A DNA stretch of 64,000 bases from Nelumbo lutea (lineage: Eukaryota; Streptophyta; Magnoliopsida; Proteales; Nelumbonaceae), in contig JAKGHH010000002.1 in assembly GCA_022828595.1 (NCBI GenBank), positions 61,476,383 through 61,540,382 of the forward strand, given 5' to 3'. The position numbers were made by a program, and so were the translations under genes. Shown here piece after piece: positions 34,906 through 46,900 of the stretch (position 1 is its first letter; each line of letters starts with the position of its first letter). The notes beneath the pieces were generated by a model. The model was not told the origin of the DNA. It was given only the letters and a program-made list of their open reading frames with translations, and ran no database searches.

Positions 34906-37900
34906 ATGGAGAGTTCGCGTAGATCCATTGATAGGTCGAGAGAACCAGGGCTGAAGAAACCTAGGTTGGCCGAAGAGGCCGAGCGGGATCGGAGTTCAAA
35001 CAGTGTCGTCGTCGATCGTGAGCGACCCTTTCCACAAAGAGGAACCTCTGCCGTTTCCGGCGCCGGAGCAAGGCCGTTGCTCTCGAGGTTTAGAACGAAT
35101 GATAGAGAGAGAGATGACCCTGTTCGAGGAACTTATCAGCATCAGCAACAGCAACATCAAGAACTTGTTACTCAGTATAAGACCGCTCTTGCAGAGCTGA
35201 CCTTCAATTCGAAACCAATCATTACTAATCTAACTATCATTGCCGGGGAGAACCTTCATGCTGCAAAGGGCATCGCTGCCACTGTCTGTGCAAATATTCT
35301 TGAGGTGAACCGGTTTATGCCGTTCTTCCTTACTGTATCGACTGTAACTCTTTGTGTGATGAATTCAGAATTATCTTCTCATTTTGGTGCTGGCGTTGTT
35401 TGCGTTGTAATAGCTCATTGAGGAAAAGGGAAAAAATAGACCTACTTTTTAATTTTTTTCGCAACTTTTCGCAGAGCAGAATGCATGCCTTCATTATTGA
35501 TCTAGAATAGTGGAATACCAAATCTTAGACTGTAACTGAACTACCGAAGTTCGAAATAATGGATTTTAATTCGTCATATGCTTGGAATCAAGAATCTATT
35601 GATTATGGCACTGGAAGGTTTATTACCAGATTGGTCTTTATGTATTTTTATGTAGATATCATGGCAAATACATGATACGAATTCTCAGCAGAATTCTTTA
35701 CTTGCTTGGTCCCCGTCTCTGGTAACATTTCAAATTGTCTACGATGCAAGGTCAGTAAACAAAGATTGCAGGTTGAATGTGTAAGCAAGAAACAGTATAG
35801 TCTGCATGTGGGTTTTCCGTGGTCAAATATCGTTTCCCTTTGGTTATCTTCCTAACTTCTGAATGTGTGATTTGGCCTTAAGCCTCAAGATGATTCTCAT
35901 ATTTCTTCACCACTTACCATATTATGCTCTTCCTTGTTGTAAATAAGGTTGCTAATATCATAAATTATCATTGATATGGGCCTGGGAGAAGCTCCTTTGT
36001 CCCGTTGACGTGTTGAATCAATTAAGAAGCTGTGGAATACCTACAATTTCTTACTATGGCATGCTACAGGAGATCAGCTGGATGTTAACTTGCATACATA
36101 AGCATATCCCTATGAGTAAGTTTGAAGATCACTGCCTTGCAGTGAGCAGACTGCTTTACTGGAGTATATCTCATGTTGGTGTGGAGAACTGTGGATGTGT
36201 TCAGAATGATCTCTTACATCCCTTGTAGCTTTGCTGGTTTATAGGACATCACTAGATTATCATTTCATTTGGGGGGATAGGTCCTGTATCAGCTTTCTAG
36301 CCAAATTTGCCTTCACAATGGCGAGTTCTGTTCTTGAACAGAAGTTTTTGTTTCAAGTTCTTTGCCATCATGCATGTGGACGTCTTTTTAACATTCAGCA
36401 TCCTGGTGGTCAAATTTGTAAAACTCTATCAAAGATCCAGCAACTGCCGAGATTGCCTTATTTCCATGGGCCTGAATAAATGTGTACATGGTACAGACTG
36501 TAACATCAAGGGTTTGTAGGTGGTGTGGTAACATTTCATTCCAGCTCCCGTTGGTTTTCTTCTCTTTCTGTTGCTCAGAGACCCTCATTTTATTGGAAGG
36601 TTAGATTCTTGAAAACTACTTGTCTTCTTCTTGAGGGGTCATGGTTGTCAGAGTTCCTTTTCATGTTGATATTGAATCCATGAGTCCTAAGAGATTTACT
36701 CAAAATTGGCTTGAATTAGCTGCATTTCAGTTGGAGGCATCTGATTCAGAAAACCAGTTCATGTGCACAAAAGTCAAAACAGACATTTATTTCTTCTTGT
36801 TTGTCAGATGATTTGTGCTGAAATGTTTTCTCGTTTCCATGTTGATTACATGGAAAGCACTCCTTGATTGCCCTTCTTCCTCATTTCATTTTCATTTTGG
36901 TTGGCATCTTTCTGTTCTCATTATTTGGAGGCTAAATAATGATAAAAAACCTAGGGAATGGAATTCCTACTTGTCATTACATGGATCTTGTTCTTACTGA
37001 AAGCCCAAATCTGTAGATGTGGTTAAATGGTCAATGGCCCTCTCCAGGTCTCCTACCATCAGATGATTTATCAGATTTATTCTGTTGTCATTTTAGAGGC
37101 TGATAGTTGACCTGTATCTTGATCCTTTGTTATGTTATTTTTTTTTTCCTATTTACTGTTGAACCATGCTATAGTGTTTTAGGTTGCTGATTTCTATATA
37201 TCTATTCAATGAACCTTATTCTTCATAAATGCTAATTATCATATTAGTTTTTGAGGAAGCTTGGTTATGTTTTTTTCTTCTGATGTTTGGGAACATAATT
37301 TGCAGGTACCTAGTGAGCAGAAGCTGCCATCTCTCTACCTTTTAGATAGTATTGTAAAGAATATTGCGAGGGATTATATTAAACACTTTGCTGCCAAACT
37401 ACCTGAGGTTAGTTCTTCCATCAACCTGTTTCATCTGCAATGAAGTGGAGTAATTCCTAGAAATTGTATTCCGTTCATATTTTTTTCTTTATATATTGGA
37501 GAAATTGTCACTTACTCTTGAGGCTGATCCTATTAACCATAATTTTTATTGGTTCTTTAGATGCGTTCTTTGTATCTGATAGATCTGCAAAACAAATTAG
37601 GTTTAAACACTTTATATTTCTGAAGCTATTTAGTTCCTTGGAAGTTTTAATTGGTTGCAGTGTATACTCTTTGCTTGTTTATGTGTTTCTTTAATTTCAC
37701 TCTATGTTGGTGTTTCTTGACTTTTCTGAGTTAGCTGGTATGCTTCATGTCATTTATTGTTTCTGCTAGTTGTCAATATTTTATTATTTTTTCTAGGTAT
37801 TCTGCAAGGCCTATCGACAGGTGGATCCCTCAATTCATCCTAGTATGAGGCATCTTTTCGGCACTTGGAAAGGGGTATTTCCCCCCACAACCCTTCAAAT

Positions 37901-40900
37901 GATTGAGAAAGAGCTAGGATTCCAACCTTCCATTAATGGTTCATCATCAGGAGGCACAGCATCTAGGCCTCTGCCTGATTCTCAGTCACAACACCCATCT
38001 CATAGCATTCATGTAAATCCAAAGTACTTAGAGGCAAGGCAGCGCCTTCAACAGTCAAGTAGGGTGAGTGCAGTGATATATTTGACTTCTGATAGTTTGT
38101 AGTCATCCTGCATATTGAATATATTGCTCTCATGCTACTGGATATGCATGATGCTACTGGATATGCATGATGGATCCCTTAAGTTGTCTTGCTTGTTAGT
38201 TTCTTTCTTAATGTAAATGCTTTTACTGGGCTTTCCAAAGATATTATATGGATGTTGCAAGTTCTGCAATAAGCTACTGTGAGCAGTTGATGTCTACTTT
38301 GTATAGTTGTTACACTCTACTATGGGGTTATAAATATTTCACTAATTGATTCTTGGATCAGCAAGGGAGTTTGCTTTTCTGGCCATTGTTAATGTATTGT
38401 CAGGTCTTCCATTTACTGTTAATTCCCATCTTCTAATTAATGTTTATGAACTTAAATGTCATTGCATGTATGTTATAACTTATAAAGTATCTTCTTTGTA
38501 GCATCTTACATGATTTCTATTCCTGAAACCTGAGAACATGGTGGATTTTTTTTTGATAGATTTTTTCTGATTAGTCATATATTTATATTATGTCACCGTC
38601 CTTTTGGCTAAGATCAAGTGTAATATCTATTCTTATCATTTTTTTGGATAGATTGACAACTTGGTACATTTATTAAAAGAAATACCGGCACATGATTCCT
38701 AGAGTAGACAACAGGACAGGTAAAAAATAGGCATCAGATTCTTATTGCAGAGGGCAGGATTAGAGAGTGTGAAGACTTTCTCCTACAATGTTTGGCCATT
38801 CGTTTCTTAGGAATCTGCCCAGACCTTGGAGAGGTAGAAAGGTGGGCTTCTTGTCCTGGAGTTTATTAACAAAACTGAAAGCGAGAAAGTTGGAAGGGAG
38901 CAGGATGCTCTTAATCTTCTCTCTTAAGACATAAGCAATCAGTGCATTGCACTCGGGCAAGTCATGGCTAAATGGGCATTGCATGTTCCTTTCTCGATTG
39001 ACTCCAACAGCTTGTTTGGAGAGATAGAGGAGTTGCTACGACCGTTGGTGGATTCAAGTCTTCGGAACCCCTTCATTCTCGGTGTCCAACGGTTTTCACA
39101 GAAAGTGGTGATGCAGATGGAGGTTTCATAGCCAGCTGACTCATCAGATCTCTCTCGGAGCAACATCAAGTCCCTTCGATTGCTCATTTGGAGTAGAGCA
39201 GTCCGTGATATTTCCAATTCCGTTGAGCTAGTAGTAAGGGGTGTTAGGTACTTGGCTTTGAATAGCAGTGGAAGACTTAGAAACTCTTTCTGATTGGTAG
39301 AGCTTTGCTTTCCTAGGTCAACATTATGGTTTCAAACGAAAGTTGTTTTGTTCATCAATGGGCCGTAGAGCTAGTTGAGGCGAAGTCGGTGTGTCATGGT
39401 GGCTCCAATACCAAAGGTCAACGACCTTCTTTAGTGTCTCATGGTGGAAGAGTGAAATGGAAAATATGTAAACCTAGATCTAGGAGGTGTTGTGGTTCTT
39501 CATTTGCCAAAGGTGTTACGGTGGGTAACACAATGGATGGCAAGCCTTCACCGGCAGGAATGATGGCCTCTAATCTCCAAATTGTTCTTGCTTTGTCTTC
39601 TCCCTTTTCGGTTTCTCAGGCACACTTTTCAAATTTTGAATTTGCGCTCTTTGCTCCTAAACAAGCAGAGATGAAAACACGAACCAGGTTGGTGCATCCA
39701 GATGACTGGATCCAAGCCCAACTGTTTCAGTTTGTTGGACCCACTACCCTCTTGTCTTTCGTTACCTCGACCTGAGGCCCATTTGGAAACTGTTGTCCCA
39801 TCGCTTTACCCAAAACCTATGGTGACATCTTTGCAAGCTCCCAAGGTTTAATTCTTGTGGGCATTGTATGGCAGAGATTCAGAGCTATTAAGGGGCCTTG
39901 TAGAAATGAAGAGCCCTCTAGCGGACGTCTATTGCAAGATTTTGAGGTTGGCTCCCCAACCTTGGGAACTGCATAAGTTGATGTGGCTGTTACTGGGTTG
40001 AGTATTTGAGACAATGTTTTGTCTCCTCAATAGATTGTTTCCTGAGCTGCTGGACTTTGGATCTAGCTGAGAATTTGAATCATGCAGATTCTAGGCCTTG
40101 CACATGCGGCTCCTCCCCACTTTCTAGTAATGTGAATCTTAGAGTGGAGAAGTTGATGTCTTTTGGCAATTTTCTTGGGGCTTCATTCACAGGGGGGCAA
40201 GAGGACCCAGTATGTGAGTGGATCAAAGCCAAGGAAACTTCTCTTGCACTCCATCTATGATTTGAAACTCTAGCTCATAGGGTGATTTGGAGTTAGACAA
40301 CACAAGCTCAAGTTACTCCTTTACTAACTTGGATTACCTCCTAAGTCAAAGGTTCAAGAAACTTGCGGATTTTTATTATGCGACAGTGGTGAAGCCTATT
40401 CCCAAGGGTTCTCATAGCTCCAGAGGGAGGGCCAGAAGAGGCAAGGTAAGGTTTGTGCGTGTTGGTTGACTCTTCCTTATGTTTTCTTGTTGTGCTAGGT
40501 TGTGTGATGAGTTTGAGCTTATAAGGGTTTTGTGTGGTTTGTTCTACTTTGTCTGGGTTTGTTGTTTTGGATTGTTTGTTTCCTTGAGGGCTTGGGCCTC
40601 TTTCTCGGAGCTTTGGCTTAGGCCCCTTTGGTAGGGTTTTGACTAGTGTGGAGTGTACTTGAGCCAATAGCTTGGATGCTACCATCAATATACACCTCGT
40701 ATGCTTTTTTCTTTCTTTTTTTCCTTAATAAATAAAACCTTACCATATTCAGAAAAAGGCATAAAACTTCTACTTTGTTCAATACAATTATATCTAGAAA
40801 GAACCAACTTAGCAAGATTATACTCTCTTATGAGAAATGCAGCCAACCTGAAAGATCAGTCAACTTTAGGAATTTGACTGGACATCCCTTATTTTTTTTT

Positions 40901-43900
40901 TATGATAAAAAGAAAAAAATTATTAGAGAAAAATAAAAACTGATTACAACCACCAATAAGGTGCTAGGTTAACACCTTAACGCGACACAAAGGAGACAAG
41001 AACTCCATCACACCAAACAAAGGAAAAACATTAATCGCTCTAATCAAGACCTTCTGAGAAATCTCTCCCCAAACCACTGACGACCACACTTCAAAAGATA
41101 GACTTGGAAGAACTCCATTAATCAGATACACTACGATCATTCTTCCTCAACAAACTCATCCTCCCTCCCTTCAACTTCCTCATCCCAAACATCTCCACTT
41201 TTCCCACCTACAGTTTTCTTCATTCTCTCCTCCTTGCACCTCCTCTCAAATTCAGAAAAAGCTCTATGAACAAACTCCTCTCCACCCAGAAACCACACCT
41301 AAATATTTGCCTTCCTCAACATCCTTGTCAGCAAATTTCTCAATGTCCACACCATGGTTTAAAGTATCGATACAATACGCCCCGTATTGTATCGTATCTT
41401 TTGAAAAAGATACACCCCAACAGGTGTTTCGGGAACCCCACCTTTTTTAATAAAAAAACCTATTTTTAGCTACCCAAAAACCAAGATTTGAAAAAAAAAA
41501 TAAAAAAAAAATGTTCGTTTGTTTCTAAGTACTGATACGCAGTAGCGTATCAATACTTTAACCTTGGTCCACACTACCAGTCTTCTCTTCTTTCTTCTCT
41601 GATGGATTCTCACCAATGTTCTGAAAATCGTAGGGAAGGTCAAATTGAATGGGATCATGAATCCTATCATAAATCCTAAGATTATTTCTATTTTTTTTAC
41701 AAATTTATCAAAAAATTAAAGATATATTAAAATGCTAAGTGTATATAGGAAAACGATTTTACACTGTTTTTAATCCATATCTACCATATATCTACCTAAA
41801 ACAATAGAATTTACAACTTATAATTAGAAGCCTAAGATGATATAATCAAGCTTGACTTGAAAGTCAAATAAATACACATGCAATGGCTATTTAATTTGCA
41901 TATGATGCAGAATAAACTCTAACCAAGGTTTTTAAAATCGGATCGGATAGGGAACCGTTGTGGGGACCGGTTTCCAGGTCGAATGGTCCAATAGTGGCTC
42001 AAATTGATGGCCCGTTCTGACTTATAAAATAAAAAAATAAAAAAATAAAAAAGGCCAAAAAACGTTGTCCGGGTCGACGACTCATCTCCCAGGTCAGCGG
42101 TTCGCTGGCCAAATCAATGGTTTTTTGGCCAAAAGCAGTTTTAAGGTGAAACGAAATTGGTCAGGTGACCGGTTCCCGGTTTTCTGGTCCGATTGTCTGG
42201 TCCGGTCCAGTTTTGAAAACTATGACTCTAACTTCTAATCTTGAACAATGTAAATAAACCATTTTCTAGTAGGGGCTTTAAAACAAGTCTCCCTTTACAA
42301 AATTAAATATAAACAAACAAATTCCAAAATAGAAAACTAATTCTTAATTAAGTTCATTTGAGCTGCAGTGAATCGTAAAAATTATGAATCAAATCATAGG
42401 ATTCAAACAAAAATTGTAAGATTTTTGCAGAAAAGGATTCAGACATAAGATTCGAATCGAACCCTTGGGGTTCATGATTCAAATCATGAATCGTATTGTA
42501 AACCGTAAGATTTTAACAACATTGATTCTCACTACTCTTTTCAACATCTCCTCCAACCTCCTTCTCATCTCCCTCAATTCCAACTCTAGTCTCAAGCTTC
42601 TCAATTGGATTAATCACTGGCTGATTGTCCATTCTTAGAGTTGAGTCAGTCTTAAAATTTGCTCCAATCGAAACATACTGACAGGAAGATTTGAGTTTAA
42701 CTTCTCTTCTCTTGTACCACCTTTTTGTATTAGTTAGTAGGACCTGCCCCAATTAGGCCTTCTTTTAAACGGGAACAGACTTTGGTAACATGCACAATAT
42801 GGGGTTTGCTTGGACGAGATTTTTTTTGCACCTCCATCACCTCAGCAACTTCTATTTTGTTGCTTACATTCAGTATCCTAACTGGATATCCCTTATCATG
42901 ATGTTTGACTATGATCCTCTTAGACAGTTAGTAGAGAAGGTTAAAGTAATAAATGTAGTCACCTTCCAAAAGAAAATTAAAAGAAAAAATATAAAAAAAA
43001 AATCATTTTATTTTATACTTTTGTTTGTAACTATTTTCATGTCCTTGAAGTTCTCTTCTTGCTGGTCCCACATGCACAAGGATCAGAGGGACAAGCAAAT
43101 GTTGTATTTATTTTAAATGAATGAAATCCTAATGAGAAGTGCCTTCAAGGGATTATAATGACGTAAGATTATCCTGAGCTGCTAAGAATTATTGAATAGA
43201 AGCTAGATTTTGTAAGGCTAGCTAACATTAGAGAAGCTAGAATTCTGACATCTAACATGAACATCTTGTTCAAATGGATCAGAAGATTTACCAACTCATA
43301 GTGGGTGGGCTAGCTAGATGTGTAGGAAGGTTGGATGTATTCTGGGGTACCCCTCCTGGGTAGCTATTTTTAATGAGTCTTTATTTCCGTGTGCATTGTT
43401 AGCCATTCTTTTTGGAAAGGTATCGTGTCGTTGATGAGCCTAGACTTGCATTCTTATTTCATTTTCAATAATAAAAATCTCTTGATGTTGTTAATAATCA
43501 AATTTTTACATCTTTTTGAAAATTACTAGTGATATCTTAATTGTAAATTATGTCTTCGGAGATTTGACTTTAATTAGGTGATTGGTATCCTTAAAAGGGT
43601 GACAGGCATCAGACTTTACTAAGCAGAACTGGTTTTGGCATTTGCTTAGTCGTCCTTGTTCCATAGGTTCACTCTTCAATTTGATTCCTTTTGTTCTTTT
43701 AATTTATAAATAAAAAATACAAGTTCCTTAATCCACTTAAGTTGACTCCATCAACTGCAGAGCTTATCTTGGTTTCTCAACCTCTTGACTCATTTCCATG
43801 TTGCAAGTTGTGGAGCAATTAATCCACAGGTGTACAGTTGATTGGGTGATTATGTTCTCTATCAGGTTGCTGGTTTCTTCTATTGGGTGCTTAGGATTGG

Positions 43901-46900
43901 CATGCATGCCACTACCTTTTTAATGACCCTTACGAATATAACATTGTCAGTGTATATCTACATAATGATATTCATACAATTTTATTTTCCTTTTAATTTA
44001 TCAATACATCTGGTTAATATCTGTAAAGCTATATTGTAACATAGTATATTTATGTGGACTGTCCTACCTTAAAGTGGTATAATTAGAGTTGTTGGTTTTA
44101 AATTTTTGTACTTAGTCCTTTCATTCTGTCGTAAGTGATTAATTCAGTTGACTAAATCCATCATTAGACCTTTCTTGGCTGTTTTCTTGGGTTTATGTGA
44201 TGAAGGCAAAAGGAACAGCAAATGACAATACTGGTTCTGTAGCCTCTATGAGCATGTGGAGATGTCAGACAGAACAGCTAGAATTAGTAGTGGAGGGCTA
44301 TGGACAGATTTATCTATTAAAGAAGCATTGTTATTATGTGTTTACCAATGCTTTATCCCTTTCAATTGCACCATAATGAATTTAATTTTGCAGAATGTTC
44401 CGCGTCCTCAAAAAGAAGCATTAAGCGAGCCAGTTCATGAGAAAAATAGTGGTGCAGGATATGGGGATTATGAATATCGCTCTGATATTTCAAGACATTC
44501 AGACTTGGTAGTTGGAAGAGCCACTGAGAGGGTTCCTGAGCGAGAAGGACTTGACAAGCCATGGTATGGAGCTGGCAGCAAGGCTACAGATGCAATTGTT
44601 AGCCAAAGGAATGGATTTGAAAGCCGGCATGGGTTTCAAAGCTATCGGGCACCCAGATCTGCACAGCCTGTTGCTCAGCTGCATCAAACACAGAGCATTG
44701 GAAATAGAAGCAGCAGAGGGATTTCTAGGAATTGGAAAAACTCTGAAGAAGAGGAGTATATGTGGGATGATATGAATTCCAGATTGACAGATCATGGGGC
44801 CCTTGATAGCTCAAGGGGAGATGGTTGGACTCCTGATGATGCAGAAAAGCAGGTAAGCTTGCAAACCAAAATGAATAGACAAATAAAACTTTGGATGCTT
44901 GAAACAACCTTCTGGATCCCTCACTGGAATAAATTTGATATGTATTTTTGCTAGAAGTCGTTTGGAGCAAAAGGTAGATTTTCATTGCAATGGGTCCTGC
45001 CTCTTTGTTGCCTTATGTTTTTTAGATGGTTAAACAATAGGTGCCATCATTCGAATTGGTTTTTCCCACCATTTCTCTTCTGATTAAATGCAATTATATG
45101 ATTATAACCATATGATGCATTATCCTGTATGGAGGTGGTTGTTTTCTGGCCTTGCAAGAGGATTTATGTGTCTGTTGTTGTCTGAGGTTGACTTGATAAT
45201 GAATATTTTCCTAATGGTAGCCCGTAGAATGGTTTGCCTCAAACCCCCTGGCATTGAGTCTGTGTCCTTTAGCAGTCAATGTTGCAGACAACTCTGTAGA
45301 TGAATGTTCTTCACTTCTTTCTAGTCTATTGTTTCCATTGTAAAGGGTTAGAAAACAAGGTTTTGGCCATAAAAGGGTAGAACATATAACTGAAATATTT
45401 CAAACTGAAAAATTTCCTCTCCTTTTCCATTTAGACAAAATAGAGCCTAAGTTCCTAATATATATTAGTTTGAGAGTGTACCCATGTCCACTCCTTGTTT
45501 GTGAATTTTTGTTGGTGTGGTATTAACCATCTTGGAAATGTAGTGAAAAGAGAGCTTGCCTTTTCTACTTGATTTGGTCCCATGTAACTTGTCACTGCAT
45601 CTAAGCTCTTGTTGGATGTAGGCACCCAATATGAATTAGTCTTTCTTCAAGATGCTCTTTACATGTCATACATTTTTAAGCCTCATACACATGGGGAATG
45701 ATCCTCTCACTTGATTTTTGTTTTGTACTTTAACTCATAAAGTTGAATACAATCACTTGGTGAGATCATTTCCCATGTAGGAAGAGGTAAAGATTGACCA
45801 CAAATACCTATAGAAATTTGGTAGGGGAAATGTTCAAAATGTTCCACTTGACGTAGTTTGCTTGTATTGGCAGGGTTGAAATATCTCTTTTTTTTAACAA
45901 ACAGTGTATCTTGATCATTTTATAATCTATGTTGGATTGTCTTAACTATGCTGGTTGATTTATCTTTAATATCCAGGAGGTTGAAGAACACCTATCACAA
46001 ACTCGAAGTGAACGTGAAATTGGCTCAAGGATTAAGAGAGAAACTTCAATGGATCCAGCCATAGCACAGAAAGGACAAGATATAACTGGGCATCGAACAT
46101 CCTCAGGGTGGTCATCACAAAAGCCATTCCCAGTAGATGGTTTGATAAATATGGGTATAGCTTCATTAATTTCAGGCAAGTCAGAAGGGCAGTCTACCTC
46201 TATCTGTGGTTTGTCAACAAGCATGAGTTCATCTTTTGTCAAAGCAGGACATGTACTGCCATTATCAACCTCTGTTGTTGGAGCCCCAAGCATTGGATCT
46301 TTGACAACATCATCAACCTCCTTTGACACATCCACTGGAGTTTTGGGGCCACGTCATCAACCTCCTGGACCTGCTTCTCCATCTGGACAGTTGTCAATAC
46401 ACCAAAGTTCTCATTCACCTTCGTCTTCAGTAGTGCATCAACATCAACCTCAACCATCACACAGTATGACTGATGAGCCTGGTCCAAAAACTTCCCTACC
46501 TCCAGCACCATTGAACCAAATACCTCAAATTTCAAGTGGTCAAGATTCTTTTCCACTCATGTCAGGTACCTTGCCGTCAAATCAGTCACAGACCTCTCAA
46601 TATTTACATACCTCATCTTCCTCAATTTCATTACCCCAATTAAGGCGTGTTCCCTTCACTCAGCAGCAGCCTGAGTTAAACCAGTCTCAGCCCTCTGGTC
46701 AAACCCAGAAACCACTGCATCGAGGTTCAATTTCTGGAACTCCCCAAGCAACAGAGCATCCTGCTCAAGGCCATTCAAATAGTCCTGCTGCAAATATCAC
46801 AGGAGAAACGGATACAAGTAGTTTGTTGGCTGCAATTATGAAGAGTGGACTACTCTCAAAGACTTCAGTAAGTGGTAGCCTTCCCAACTTGAATTTTCAG

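Larger units (their letters stand above)
40893..42780 (-). mobile_element. Minus-strand LINE-like fragment split by MITEs
   Basis: A T-run at 40893-40902 marks a minus-strand poly(A). Related CT-rich sequence continues at 41575-41605 and 42533-42752, between two hAT-type insertions. Joined, the pieces give a minus-strand frame without a clear domain, perhaps LINE ORF1. The classification is tentative. Confidence 0.4.

Noticed and set aside
46239..46556. Minus-strand frames within PCFS4 exon 6
   Set aside because: They are shadows of the Ser/Pro-rich coding exon.
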